DNA from: Ascidiaceihabitans donghaensis
GTDB lineage: Bacteria; Pseudomonadota; Alphaproteobacteria; Rhodobacterales; Rhodobacteraceae
Direction: 5' to 3'
DNA length: 64,000 bases
Assembly (NCBI RefSeq): GCF_900302465.1
Contig: NZ_OMOR01000001.1
Coordinates: 2,480,001 to 2,544,000, forward strand
Positions 1 through 8,638 of this stretch are shown here, in pieces (position 1 is the first letter of the stretch; every line of letters begins with the position of its first letter). Both the position numbers and the translations under genes were made by a program. A model generated the notes under the pieces. That model was given only the letters and a program-made list of their open reading frames with translations, was not told where the DNA came from and did no database searches.

Positions 1-231
1 GATTTGACCATAGTAATGCGTGGCCCCGGGCTGAGGGTGAGGCGCCCCGTGACGGTCCAACAAGGCAATCAAATGATCCAGATCAAGGGTGCGGTCACGC
101 GTCGCCGATTTGCCTGATTGCTTGATCGCAATATAGGCGGCTGTGCAAGGCGCTGACATGGACGGGAACGGACGCGCATGCAGTTCGTTGGCCAGTTTGT
201 AGCGCATCGGGTGATCGTCAATAGGGGGCAT
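1..231 (-). CDS. DUF3422 family protein (N-terminal part, runs off the window)
   Basis: The gene starts at an ATG at 231 and reads leftward without a stop to base 1, giving the first 77 residues. The opening, with HPMRYKLANELHARPF followed by SAPCTAAYIAIKQ, is the characteristic N-terminus of DUF3422 proteins, a conserved proteobacterial family of about 400 or more residues whose function is not established. Family members usually have membrane segments near the C-terminus, which is outside the window. A TAGGAG stretch near 249-254 (plus strand) is not in RBS orientation, so translation initiation is not explained by an obvious Shine-Dalgarno sequence. Confidence 0.78.
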   Translation of the reverse strand, partial: MPPIDDHPMRYKLANELHARPFPSMSAPCTAAYIAIKQSGKSATRDRTLDLDHLIALLDRHGAPHPQPGATHYYGQI

Positions 232-348
232 GTCTTGTTCTCCGCTCTTGTAGGAGAGATACGCCCTTTCAGCAAAAAGTCAAACTTTTATTATATTTCA
301 ATAAGTTACCTGAATACAATTGTATACCAAAGGCAAACCGAAGTGGGT

Positions 349-1251
349 TTAATGCCTTTGTCCGTCCCCGGCAGCGCTTTGTAGTTTTTCATGCAGCGGT
401 GAAAACGCCCACTTTGGGTGCGCTTCGGAAATTGCATCCAAGGCGCGTTCGGCAAGAGCGTAATGCCCTGCATCGATGGCAGAATGGATCAAAACCCGCG
501 CAAAGGGCTTGGATAGGCGCAAAGCGTCAAACTGTTTGTCAAAGGACTGCGCCGTCAGGGTACCGCCCCACGCATCGGGTACTATAGTTGAAAGAAGCTT
601 GCCGTTTTTCAGAACATTCGCCGCCTGATTTTTCAGATGTGGTGTTTTCAACCAGATCAGATTGTCCGTTTGCAATCGCATGACGTGTTGTGCGTCTGGT
701 GCAAAAAATGGGTCCGCCAGCACATACACTTTTTTTGCCGAAGCGGCACCTGCAACCCCGTCAGCGTAAGGCCCTGTCCATATGCCACGGCTAAACGGGG
801 CCGGAAAACGCGTCTCAAATGGAACAATCCGTGGATCAAGCGAAGTTTGCGGCGTCAAAGCCACCACCGTAGCCCCCGGTGACAGAGGGGCATAGGCAAG
901 TGCCCCATACCCCCCCATGGAGCTGCCGTAAAAAACCACCTCATCGAACTGTTCAAAAAAACCCTTCTTGCGAAACCGGTCAAGACACGCCCACAAGCTT
1001 GGATGTCGAAACCAGTCGTTTCGGTCCACCATCATGATCCCCAGATGCGACCAGCCGTGTTTGGCCACAAAATTGTAACCCCAAGGATAAACAGGTGCTA
1101 TCGCATCCCTGCTTTTCATACTGTCAAACGTCACCACCAGCCGTTTGCTACGTGGGTAAAACATGACCGCATGCTTTGTCAGCCATTTCGTAAAGCCACC
1201 CGAGTTCTTCGCAGCACTGCCTGCTTCGACGTATTTTTCAAGATCATCCAT
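349..1251 (-). CDS. Alpha/beta-hydrolase-like protein (300 aa)
   Basis: The protein has a nucleophile-elbow motif, YGSSMGGYGA (about residues 108-117), with Ser111 in the GxSxG position, so an alpha/beta-hydrolase fold is likely. The preceding strand VVFYG and the following helix ALAYAP fit that fold. A C-terminal DAGHY segment could hold the His, but I cannot assign it. The last 60 residues look helical and repeat-like (ALAERALDAI). There is no signal peptide, so it is probably cytoplasmic. Related proteins are common in Rhodobacterales and their substrate is unknown. It stands alone, with about 115 bases to the DUF3422 start. Confidence 0.6.
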   Translation of the reverse strand: MDDLEKYVEAGSAAKNSGGFTKWLTKHAVMFYPRSKRLVVTFDSMKSRDAIAPVYPWGYNFVAKHGWSHLGIMMVDRNDWFRHPSLWACLDRFRKKGFFEQFDEVVFYGSSMGGYGALAYAPLSPGATVVALTPQTSLDPRIVPFETRFPAPFSRGIWTGPYADGVAGAASAKKVYVLADPFFAPDAQHVMRLQTDNLIWLKTPHLKNQAANVLKNGKLLSTIVPDAWGGTLTAQSFDKQFDALRLSKPFARVLIHSAIDAGHYALAERALDAISEAHPKWAFSPLHEKLQSAAGDGQRH

Positions 1252-1387
1252 ACGCCTCTGAGTGCCACAAAAATATTGCTACCAAGTTTACAGCCCCTCA
1301 AAATGCAGGTTGAGATTTGCCCTTTCCCCTCGCCTTTTGGCATTTCCGTCAGCTAAGTCTGCGTTGAATTTGAATAACAGGTGATCC

Positions 1388-1825
1388 GTGAAGACCGTAG
1401 AAGACCCCAGATACATTGCCCTACAAGCCGCCGTTGGAGCGACTGTGGCGTTGATGCATGGCCCCGTGGCCTTGGCATTTGTGATTTCAGGAGCAGTGGC
1501 TTTAGCACTTTGGCCCTATGTCCTGTTGTCCCCTGCCGTCAGCTTGCGTCGCAGTTTTTCAAAATCAAACAGGCAAGCCAGCATCGCTGTGTTAAAGGGC
1601 AATTCCAACATTCCGGCGCGTCAGGCCCGCGTCATTGTGTTGGCCATGATCGTGTCGGGGTGTTTGTTCAGCCTAATGGGGCTTGTCTTGTGCGAAGTTC
1701 TGTTTCCCGACCTGTTAGGTCTGACGCTGAGAAACCGCAACGGCATCACAAGCATGGTTCTGGCGGGCGGGTTGTTTGCCCTGTTCAAGACGTTGCAATG
1801 GTACGCAAAAACCCTGTCCAAATAG
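1388..1825 (+). CDS. Small integral membrane protein of unknown function (145 aa)
   Basis: The frame opens with a GTG at 1388 and encodes 145 residues. Hydrophobic segments lie at about residues 12-50 (one or two spans, with ALMHGPVALAFVISG followed by ALALWPYVLL), 83-106 (VIVLAMIVSGCLFSLMGLVLC) and 123-138. A basic loop (SLRRSFSKSNRQ) separates them. I recognise no family. It converges on pntB, whose stop is 51 bases beyond its own, with a terminator-like hairpin between them. An alternative start is not excluded because the RBS is weak. Confidence 0.6.
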   Translation: MKTVEDPRYIALQAAVGATVALMHGPVALAFVISGAVALALWPYVLLSPAVSLRRSFSKSNRQASIAVLKGNSNIPARQARVIVLAMIVSGCLFSLMGLVLCEVLFPDLLGLTLRNRNGITSMVLAGGLFALFKTLQWYAKTLSK

Positions 1826-1829
1826 CAAA

Positions 1830-1853
1830 AAAGCCGGCCCGAAGACCGCCTTT
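1830..1853. terminator. Terminator-like hairpin between convergent genes
   Basis: AAAGCCGG at 1830-1837 can pair with CCGCCTTT at 1846-1853 with one mismatch, flanked by an A-run on one side and T-rich sequence on the other. It lies between the convergent ends of the small membrane protein gene and pntB and could serve both directions. Confidence 0.4.
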
Positions 1854-1875
1854 CTCAAACTTCACCAACCGTGCC

Positions 1876-3309
1876 TCAGTCGATCATCGGCAACAGTTTG
1901 TCTAGGGATGCTTTTGCATCGCCATAGAACATGCGCGTGTTCTCCTTGAAGAACAGCGGGTTCTCGATCCCCGAATACCCTGTCCCCTGCCCGCGTTTGG
2001 ACACGAACACGGTTTTGGCCTTCCAGCATTCCAGAACCGGCATACCCGCGATAGGGCTGTTGGGATCGTCCTGCGCCGCAGGGTTCACGATGTCGTTGGA
2101 GCCGATCACGATGGCGACATCCGTGTCGGGGAAGTCTTCGTTGATCTCGTCCATTTCCATCACGATGTCATAAGGCACTTTCGCTTCCGCCAGCAGAACG
2201 TTCATGTGTCCCGGCAAACGCCCCGCAACAGGGTGAATGGCAAAGCGCACATTCTTGCCTTTGGCGCGCAGCTTGCGGACCAATTCGGCCACACCTGTTT
2301 GCGCTTGCGCCACAGCCATACCGTAACCGGGGATGATGATGACGCTGTCCGCCTCGTTCAAAGCGGTGGCAACACCATCCGCCTCAATCGCAATCTGTTC
2401 ACCTTCAACGGCCATCTGCTCACCTGCAGGACCACCAAAGCCGCCCAAGATCACAGAGACAAACGACCGGTTCATCGCCTTACACATGATGTAGGACAGG
2501 ATCGCACCAGACGAGCCCACAAGCGCGCCCACAACGATCAACAGGTCGTTGCCAAGGCTGAAACCAATCGCTGCCGCCGCCCAGCCGGAATAGCTGTTCA
2601 ACATGGAAACCACGACAGGCATATCCGCGCCGCCGATGCCCATGATCAGGTGGTAGCCGATGAAGAGTGCAGCCAGTGTCATCAAGAACAAGGGCAGGAA
2701 GCCGCCAGTGTTGAAGTACCACACCAGACAAATCAGGGACAAAGCGCCTGCACCTGCGTTCAACAAGTGACCGCCCGGCAGTTTCGTCGCGGCTGAATCC
2801 ACTTTGCCCGCCAGCTTGCCATAGGCAATGACCGACCCTGTGAACGTCACCGCACCGATGAAGATGCCAAGGAACAATTCAACGCGCAGAATGGCAATCT
2901 CGACGCCATCTTTCTTGGCGAGCAAGGCCGCAAAGCCTTCCAACGCCTTTCGTTCGTCTTCGCCCATGGCAAAGACGCGGCCCATTTCAATGTGTGCGAT
3001 GAGGCCGACAAAGACCGCCGCCAGACCGACCAGAGAGTGCATCGCCGCAACCAGTTCCGGCATCTGCGTCATCTGCACTTTGGTGGCCAATTGATAGCCA
3101 ATCATGCCGCCCATGCCGATCAGGATCAGCGAGAGCAACCAATAACCAGCGCCGGGGCCGACCAGTGTCGCCGCCACAGCCAAAGCCATGCCTGCGATGC
3201 CATACCATACCGCGCGTTTCGCGCTTTCTTGACCGGACAATCCACCCAAAGAAAGGATGAAAAGAACCGCTGCGACCACATAAGCCGCTGTTGTAAAACC
3301 GAATTCCAT
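1876..3309 (-). CDS. pntB: NAD(P) transhydrogenase, beta subunit
   Basis: PntB of the proton-translocating transhydrogenase, which reduces NADP+ with NADH at the expense of the proton motive force. The first ~280 residues are a run of hydrophobic helices (from [14 protein letters not shown] to [21 protein letters not shown]), and the C-terminal ~180 residues are the NADP(H)-binding domain III with [13 protein letters not shown] and [14 protein letters not shown], followed by [16 protein letters not shown]. Length (477 aa) fits the family (E. coli 462). It follows pntA by 12 bases, so the two are an operon. Confidence 0.97.
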   Translation of the reverse strand: MEFGFTTAAYVVAAVLFILSLGGLSGQESAKRAVWYGIAGMALAVAATLVGPGAGYWLLSLILIGMGGMIGYQLATKVQMTQMPELVAAMHSLVGLAAVFVGLIAHIEMGRVFAMGEDERKALEGFAALLAKKDGVEIAILRVELFLGIFIGAVTFTGSVIAYGKLAGKVDSAATKLPGGHLLNAGAGALSLICLVWYFNTGGFLPLFLMTLAALFIGYHLIMGIGGADMPVVVSMLNSYSGWAAAAIGFSLGNDLLIVVGALVGSSGAILSYIMCKAMNRSFVSVILGGFGGPAGEQMAVEGEQIAIEADGVATALNEADSVIIIPGYGMAVAQAQTGVAELVRKLRAKGKNVRFAIHPVAGRLPGHMNVLLAEAKVPYDIVMEMDEINEDFPDTDVAIVIGSNDIVNPAAQDDPNSPIAGMPVLECWKAKTVFVSKRGQGTGYSGIENPLFFKENTRMFYGDAKASLDKLLPMID

Positions 3310-3321
3310 TGATCCGCCCCC

Positions 3322-4911
3322 TTACGATTTCTGGAACATGGCGAGCATGCGCCGTGTGACCAAGAAGCCGCCGAAAATATTGATGCCCGTCATAAAGACC
3401 GAAAGCGCAGCCAGCAGAATGACAAGGCCGGACCCCGATCCGATCTGCATGAGCGCACCAAGGATGATGATGGACGAGATGGCGTTGGTGACAGCCATAA
3501 GCGGTGTGTGCAGCGAATGCGCCACGCCCCAGATGACCTGAAAGCCGATGAAGACCGACAGAACGAACACGATAAAGTGCTGCATAAAGCTGGCGGGGGC
3601 AACAAGACCAACGGCCAACAATGCAATGCCACCCACGGCCAAAAGCGTGACTTGATTTTTGGTCTGTGCTTTGAAGGCCGCCGTTTCTGCGGCGCGTTTT
3701 TCTTCGGCCGTCAGCTCTTTTGGCGCATCTTTCTTAGGCTGCGCGGCAATGGCTGCGATCTTTGGTGGGGGTGGCGGGAAGGTGACTGCCTTTTCATGGG
3801 TCACGGTGGCGCCACGAATGACGTCATCTTCCATGTCGTGGTTGATGACCCCGTCTTTTTCCGGCGTCAGGTCCGTCATCATGTGGCGGATGTTGGTAGA
3901 ATACAGCGTCGAGGCTTGCGTCGCCATACGGCTTGGGAAATCGGTGTAGCCGATGATGGTGACGCCGTTGTCGGTGACGATCTTCTCGTCCATGACGGTC
4001 AGCTTGCAGTTGCCGCCCTTCTCTGCCGCCAAATCGACAATGACAGAACCCGGTTTCATGGCCGCAACCATGTCTTCGGTCCAAAGCTCAGGCGCTTCAC
4101 GGTTGGGGATCAGGGCCGTGGTGATGACGATGTCAATCTCAGGGGCCATTTCGCGGAACTTGGCCAATTGGGCCTCGCGGAACTCTGGCGAAGAGACAGA
4201 GGCATAACCGCCAGTCGCCGCGCCGTCTTGCTGTTCTTCTTCAAAATCGAGGAAGACAAATTCAGCACCCATGGATTCAATCTGCTCGGCCACTTCGGGG
4301 CGCACATCAAAGGCGTATGTGATTGCACCAAGGCTTGTGGACGTGCCAACAGCGGCCAAACCAGCCACACCGGCACCAACAACCAAGACCTTGGCAGGGG
4401 GAACCTTGCCAGCCGCCGTGATCTGACCGGTAAAGAAGCGGCCAAAGTTGTTACCCGCCTCAATAACGGCGCGATACCCTGCGATGTTCGCCATGGAAGA
4501 CAGCGCATCCATCTTCTGAGCACGCGAAATACGCGGGACCATGTCCATCGCGATGACGGTAGAGCCTTTCTTGGCAGCCTGATCGAGCAGTTTCTCGTTT
4601 GCTGCAGGGTTGATGAAGGAAATCAGCGTTTGACCGTCCCGCAGGCGTTTGACTTCTGTCGCGTCCGGTGCGCGCACCTTGGCGACCACATCTGCGGCCT
4701 TCCACAAAGCGGCAGCCGTTTTTACGACCTCAACGCCCGCGTCTTTGTACGACGCATCGTCAAAACCCGCCAGCGCACCTGCGCCCGTTTCAACAACACA
4801 TTCATGACCCAGTTTTTGCAGCTGAAGCGCACTGTCTGGCGTCATCGCCACACGGGCTTCGCCCTCAAATACCTCTTTTGGTGTCCCGATCTTCACTCGA
4901 AAGTCCCCCAT
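3322..4911 (-). CDS. pntA: NAD(P) transhydrogenase, alpha subunit
   Basis: PntA carries the NAD(H)-binding domain I (KIGTPKEVFEGEARVAMTPD at the start; VLVVGAGVAGLAAVGTS around residue 170) and a C-terminal membrane domain after a Pro/Lys-rich linker (PPPPPKIAAIAAQPKKDAPK). It is a single-chain alpha subunit of the E. coli type, not split into PntAA and PntAB. The ATG at 4911 adds five residues; a GTG at 4896 gives the family-typical beginning MKIGTPKE and has GGGG seven bases upstream, so the true start may be 4896. pntB follows directly. Confidence 0.97.
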   Translation of the reverse strand: MGDFRVKIGTPKEVFEGEARVAMTPDSALQLQKLGHECVVETGAGALAGFDDASYKDAGVEVVKTAAALWKAADVVAKVRAPDATEVKRLRDGQTLISFINPAANEKLLDQAAKKGSTVIAMDMVPRISRAQKMDALSSMANIAGYRAVIEAGNNFGRFFTGQITAAGKVPPAKVLVVGAGVAGLAAVGTSTSLGAITYAFDVRPEVAEQIESMGAEFVFLDFEEEQQDGAATGGYASVSSPEFREAQLAKFREMAPEIDIVITTALIPNREAPELWTEDMVAAMKPGSVIVDLAAEKGGNCKLTVMDEKIVTDNGVTIIGYTDFPSRMATQASTLYSTNIRHMMTDLTPEKDGVINHDMEDDVIRGATVTHEKAVTFPPPPPKIAAIAAQPKKDAPKELTAEEKRAAETAAFKAQTKNQVTLLAVGGIALLAVGLVAPASFMQHFIVFVLSVFIGFQVIWGVAHSLHTPLMAVTNAISSIIILGALMQIGSGSGLVILLAALSVFMTGINIFGGFLVTRRMLAMFQKS

Positions 4912-5046
4912 CGTTCATATTCAATAAGCGACACACGCGCTTAGATAAGCGGCAACATGGCGCATTATTCTGCAATGTCCACTACCCTGCAAAAGTTTCC
5001 GATACAAGTCGCGACGCTGCGACGCAGCAACAATATCTGCAAAGAA

Positions 5047-5514
5047 TTACACCCACCGGCGTACTTTTTGTTCGTATCGCCCATAATCTGCCCGAAATTC
5101 GCGCCGCATCCGGTTTTCCTCGGCCACGATAAAGCGACGTTCGATACACCAGACAAAGATCGGGACCAAGGGCAGCGACAGCACGGCGTCCCAGCGCAAA
5201 ACCAGTCCCAACAAGATCAGTGCGTCGCCCAAATAGATCGGATTACGCGACTTTGAAAACACGCCGGACTGGATAATCCTGTTTGGTGTGAGATGTGGGA
5301 TAATTGATGTTTTGTGACGTCGAAATTCGTAAGCGGCCAGTAAGATCACCACCACCCCTGCCCCAACCAGCAATCCGCCCAGCAATTGGGTTATCGGATG
5401 TGCAAGGCTTAGTCCCAAAGGAAGGTAGGTCGCCTGACACCAAGCAATCGCAGCGAAGGCAGCCAACCAAACGGGTGGCACATCTATCATCTCGGGCAGG
5501 GAAAGTTGTTTCAT
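5047..5514 (-). CDS. Isoprenylcysteine carboxyl methyltransferase-like membrane protein
   Basis: The 155-residue protein has four to five hydrophobic stretches (WLAAFAAIAWCQATYL, LGGLLVGAGVVVILLAAYEF, GDALILLGLVLRW, LSLPLVPIFVWCI) and the C-terminal signature of the ICMT/phospholipid methyltransferase superfamily: SRNPIYLGDALILLG and later ERRFIVAEENRMRREF-ADYGRYEQKVRRW. These motifs form the AdoMet-binding half in the family. The substrate in bacteria is not known. It lies 135 bases upstream of pntA on the same strand. Confidence 0.8.
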   Translation of the reverse strand: MKQLSLPEMIDVPPVWLAAFAAIAWCQATYLPLGLSLAHPITQLLGGLLVGAGVVVILLAAYEFRRHKTSIIPHLTPNRIIQSGVFSKSRNPIYLGDALILLGLVLRWDAVLSLPLVPIFVWCIERRFIVAEENRMRREFRADYGRYEQKVRRWV

Positions 5515-5619
5515 TCCCCCTTGTCACCTAACGTCACAACCAGTGCAATGACCCAACGGCACAGTTTGCGACACAAATCCGGGCGACTACCGTGAAACCA
5601 TCTTAAAGGGAGCACTCAT

Positions 5620-6372
5620 ATGTCATTGCAAGGAAAACACGCGCTGATCACCGGCGGCGGCACGGGGATCGGTCTCGACATGGCGCGTAGCCTTGCGGCG
5701 CAAGGGGCGTTGGTTACTATCACAGGTCGTCGGCAAGAGGTTTTGGACGAGGTTGCGACCGCTGGCATGACAGGCATGGCCATGGACGTGCGCGAGGAAC
5801 AGCAAATCGTGGACACAATCGGGGCCGCAGTTGAAGCACGCGGGCCAGTGCAGATTTGCATCGCCAACGCAGGCGTTGCAACAGGCAAGGCCGTGCATAA
5901 AACCGACATGACATTCTGGCGCGACATGATGGCAACCAATTTGGACGGCGCCTTTCTGACCATCCGCGAAAGTCTCGCCTCGATGCGGCACACCGATTGG
6001 GGGCGTGTGATCGCGGTGTCGTCGATTGCGGGCATCCGCGGCGTGCCGGGGGCGGCCTGCTATTCGGCGTCCAAACACGGCATGATCGGACTGATCCGCT
6101 CATTGTCAGAGGACTACATGGGCACGGGGTTTACCTTCAATTCGATCTGCCCCGGCTACGTCGATACCGACATCGTAACCCGCAACACCACGAGCATTGC
6201 CCAACGTGCTGGCATTTCCGAAGATAAAGCACGCGGGATCATGGTGAACACCAACCGGCATCGCCGCTTGGTCGAGGTCGAGGAAGTGACCGCCGCCATG
6301 AATTACATCGTGGGTCCGGGGTCCGGCAGTATAAACGGACAGAACATAGAGATCGCTGGCGGACAGATGTGA
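5620..6372 (+). CDS. Short-chain dehydrogenase/reductase (SDR)
   Basis: Classical SDR of 250 residues: Rossmann glycine motif TGGGTGIG (11-18), the NAG motif at 83-85, and the catalytic Ser134/135, Tyr148 and Lys152 (YSASK). A good RBS (AAAGGGAG) lies upstream of the ATG. The closest-looking subgroup by motif is 3-hydroxyacyl-CoA / 3-hydroxybutyrate type dehydrogenases, but substrate cannot be assigned. It is followed by palindromic DNA and the RAYT gene. Confidence 0.85.
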   Translation: MSLQGKHALITGGGTGIGLDMARSLAAQGALVTITGRRQEVLDEVATAGMTGMAMDVREEQQIVDTIGAAVEARGPVQICIANAGVATGKAVHKTDMTFWRDMMATNLDGAFLTIRESLASMRHTDWGRVIAVSSIAGIRGVPGAACYSASKHGMIGLIRSLSEDYMGTGFTFNSICPGYVDTDIVTRNTTSIAQRAGISEDKARGIMVNTNRHRRLVEVEEVTAAMNYIVGPGSGSINGQNIEIAGGQM

Positions 6373-6376
6373 AATG

Positions 6377-6400
6377 GGGTGCACCAAGGTGCACCTTACC
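6377..6400. repeat. Double GGTGCACC palindrome, left side of the RAYT gene
   Basis: Two GGTGCACC octamers, each self-complementary, lie two bases apart (6379-6386 and 6389-6396) and together can fold into a hairpin. They start 5 bases after the stop of the SDR gene and lie 65 bases before the RAYT start. They could be a terminator, or the REP-like target of a RAYT, given the similar palindrome on the other side of that gene. Confidence 0.5.
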
Positions 6401-6460
6401 CCGCCCTTTTCCCGTCTCACGTTAAACTCCGCTTAACCAAGACGTGGATAGGATCGGGTC

Positions 6461-7084
6461 ATGCCCAATTACATCCGTACACACCGCCCCGGCGCACAGC
6501 TGTTCTTCACCGTCCGTCTTGCAAACCGCAACGGCGACCTGTTTGTGCGCGAAATCGAGCGGCTGCGCCACGCCACACGCATGACCCGCACGCGATACCC
6601 CTTCGAGATCAACGAAATCGTTGTTTTGCCCGCTGTCATCCACACCATCTGGACGTTGCCGCCCGACGATTCTGATTTTAGCACCCGCTGGCGCATGCTA
6701 AAGTCGCAGTTTTCGCGTGGACTTCCTACTCCGGCACACCGCGATCCAGTGACCATACGGCGGGGTGAAAAAGGTATTTGGCAGCGCCGTTTTTGGGAAC
6801 ACCACCTAAAAGATACCGATGATTATGAAGCACACCGGCAAATGATCCTAAAGGCACCGGTGCAGGCTGGGTTGGTGCGCCGCCCACAGGATTGGGCCTA
6901 TACGTCGGTCCACAGAGCCATTCGGCGTGGTGAATATGATCCACAAACACCCGTGGGGCTTTCGTATGCGCCAAGCCCGACAAAAGCGTACAACCCAACT
7001 GCCCCGATGCGCGGCAAGCCACGCCTTACGCGCCATCCTCTTCCCAATGAAAACTCTGCGGTCACAGAGTCAAAGTCGCTCTGA
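6461..7084 (+). CDS. REP-associated tyrosine transposase (RAYT) relative with lost catalytic residues
   Basis: The protein follows the RAYT / Y1-transposase (IS200-like) layout: MPNYIRTHRPGAQLFFTV start, VVLPxxxHTIWTLP, FSTRWRMLKSQFSR, then GEKGIWQRRFWEHHLKDTDDYEAH and PVQAGLVRRPQDW. Two key sites differ from the family. The HUH metal motif normally reads H-x-H in PDHMH; here it is V59-I-H61. The Tyr of the YxHxNPVKHG segment is replaced by Met128 (MILKAPVQAG). The C-terminal 45 residues are extra and basic. The gene is intact in frame, so this looks like a catalytically dead or repurposed RAYT. Confidence 0.85.
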   Translation: MPNYIRTHRPGAQLFFTVRLANRNGDLFVREIERLRHATRMTRTRYPFEINEIVVLPAVIHTIWTLPPDDSDFSTRWRMLKSQFSRGLPTPAHRDPVTIRRGEKGIWQRRFWEHHLKDTDDYEAHRQMILKAPVQAGLVRRPQDWAYTSVHRAIRRGEYDPQTPVGLSYAPSPTKAYNPTAPMRGKPRLTRHPLPNENSAVTESKSL

Positions 7085-7092
7085 ACATGTCA

Positions 7093-7112
7093 AGGTGCAC
7101 TTCAGTGCACCT
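7093..7112. repeat. GGTGCAC inverted repeat, right side of the RAYT gene
   Basis: AGGTGCAC (7093-7100) and GTGCACCT (7105-7112) form a perfect 8-bp stem with a TTCA loop. It lies 8 bases after the RAYT stop and just before the convergent end of the amidotransferase gene. It shares its core with the palindromes left of the RAYT and may be a bidirectional terminator or a REP-like element. Confidence 0.55.
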
Positions 7113-7118
7113 CCCCTT

Positions 7119-7895
7119 TCAAGCGGATTTCAGAGCAGGGCGCATTTCGCCAGCGTCCCAAGCATGCGCCGCTTCACCAAAGGCCGCAAACAAAGGGCGC
7201 GATACCGGATCCATTGCCGCTTGATACTCCGGGTGCCACTGCACCGACAGGGTAAAGCCGGGGGCGCCGTCGATATAAATGGCTTCGGGGGTGCCATCGG
7301 GCGCTGTGCCGTCGACGATCACCCGGTCCCCCGGCGTCTTGATGCCTTGACCATGCAACGTATTTGTCATGACCTCGGACGCGCCCATGACCCGGTGAAA
7401 AACACCGCCGGCGGAAAAAGACACCGCATGACGCAATGCAAACTTTTCTTCGATAGTTCCATCGGGAGGCATGCGGTGATTGTCTCTTCCGGGTAAATCG
7501 CGGATTTCAGGATAAAGAGAGCCCCCCATCGCCACGTTGACTTCCTGAAAACCACGGCAGATGCCCAAAATAGGCAATCCCCGTTCGACGCAAGCGCGGA
7601 TCAAAGGCAACGCCAAGCCATCGCGGTCCCGGTCGAAATCGCCATGCGCAGGCGTTGGGTCTTCGCCGTATTCTTCTGGATGCACATTGGGGCGACCACC
7701 AGTAAATACAAATCCCGCGCAACGGGCCATCAGATCTTCGATGTCGACATGGGTGGGATCTGCAGGGATCAAAACCGGCAAAGCATCACAGACCTGAGAC
7801 ACAGCATCGACGTTCATTTTCCCACCTGCATGGACCTCGTATTCGTCGTTGATCAAATGTGTGTTTGAAATAATGCCGATAATAGGTCGTGCCAT
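7119..7895 (-). CDS. Class I glutamine amidotransferase / gamma-glutamyl-GABA hydrolase-like (peptidase C26)
   Basis: The 258-residue protein has the class I amidotransferase triad: Cys113 in ILGICRGFQ, His221 and Glu223 in QWHPEYQ. The context FTGGRPNVHPEEYGE and DRDRDGLALPLIRACVERGLP is typical of the PuuD family, which hydrolyses gamma-glutamyl-GABA in putrescine breakdown. No other puu gene is nearby, so the substrate is inferred only. It is cytoplasmic, with no signal peptide, and stands alone. Confidence 0.85.
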   Translation of the reverse strand: MARPIIGIISNTHLINDEYEVHAGGKMNVDAVSQVCDALPVLIPADPTHVDIEDLMARCAGFVFTGGRPNVHPEEYGEDPTPAHGDFDRDRDGLALPLIRACVERGLPILGICRGFQEVNVAMGGSLYPEIRDLPGRDNHRMPPDGTIEEKFALRHAVSFSAGGVFHRVMGASEVMTNTLHGQGIKTPGDRVIVDGTAPDGTPEAIYIDGAPGFTLSVQWHPEYQAAMDPVSRPLFAAFGEAAHAWDAGEMRPALKSA

Positions 7896-8022
7896 TCTGT
7901 CCCTCGTGCCTCACTTTGATCTGAATATATAAAGAAAGGGCAGACTATGAAAAGCCCACCCTTTCGCGCAACCGACTGTGCGCATATCCGCATAACGCAA
8001 GATGCGCCAAATTTAGGCGGTT

Positions 8023-8445
8023 CTAGATCTCGCCCGTCAAGCCAGCCGCTTCAATGCCAGCCATCGCTGCAATCGCGTCGTTGTCAGAGGTGTCACCGGT
8101 CACGCCAACCGCGCCAATCACTTCGCCCTTTTTGCCACGCAGCAAAACACCACCCGGCACCGGAATAACCTGCCCTCCGAACACGCCATTGGCGGCATTC
8201 ATGAAATATGCTTGCGCCTCGGCGCGCGCCATCTGGGCTGTACCGGCCATGCCCAACATAACGGAACCATAGGCCTTGCCATGCGCAATCGCAAAGCGGC
8301 CGGGGGCAGCACCGTCGGCACGTTCAAAGGCTTGCACATGGCCGCCCGCGTCCAACACGACAACAGACAATGGCTTCATGCCGTCCTCGGTTCCTTTTTC
8401 CATGGCTTTGCGGACAATGGTGCGGGCTTTTCTCAATGAGATCAT
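8023..8445 (-). CDS. GlcG/HbpS family protein
   Basis: A 140-residue protein matching the GlcG/HbpS (PF03928) pattern: an N-terminal helix, MKPLSVVVLDAGGHVQAFERADGA, then FAIAHGKAYGSVMLG, and the glycine-rich core FGGQVIPVPGGVLLRGKKGEVIGAVGVTGDTSDNDAIAAMAGIEAAGL, written here in part. Family members include heme-binding HbpS and proteins encoded with glycolate oxidase or propanediol genes; the role is usually unknown. Its upstream region holds a short tandem repeat and hairpin. Confidence 0.85.
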   Translation of the reverse strand: MISLRKARTIVRKAMEKGTEDGMKPLSVVVLDAGGHVQAFERADGAAPGRFAIAHGKAYGSVMLGMAGTAQMARAEAQAYFMNAANGVFGGQVIPVPGGVLLRGKKGEVIGAVGVTGDTSDNDAIAAMAGIEAAGLTGEI

Positions 8446-8458
8446 GGTTCTTTTCCTT

Positions 8459-8497
8459 CTCGTAAGGTGGGGCTCGTAAGGTGGGGTTCAGCCCACC
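8459..8497. repeat. 14-bp tandem duplication with hairpin
   Basis: CTCGTAAGGTGGGG occurs twice in tandem (8459-8472 and 8473-8486), and the second copy runs into a GGTGGG/CCCACC hairpin (8480-8497). It lies between the GlcG-family start and the DUF2256 stop. It could be a small intergenic palindromic repeat; the hairpin also lies downstream of the photolyase-DUF2256 pair and could end that transcript. Confidence 0.5.
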
Positions 8498-8638
8498 ATT
8501 TCTTTTTCAACAGGCAAACGGCCAATCAACAGATGAAAACACTCAGGCTGATGCATACGGGCTTTGCGCCGAAGATGAAATGGGACGATGACGCGGTGCC
8601 TTCGAAAAAGTCTGCAATCTATCACGCAACATCCGGAG

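Noticed and set aside
3508-4944. A 478-codon open frame antisense to pntA
   Set aside because: It is fully overlapped by a certain gene, and its translation is rich in Arg, His, Gly and Cys, typical of a shadow frame.
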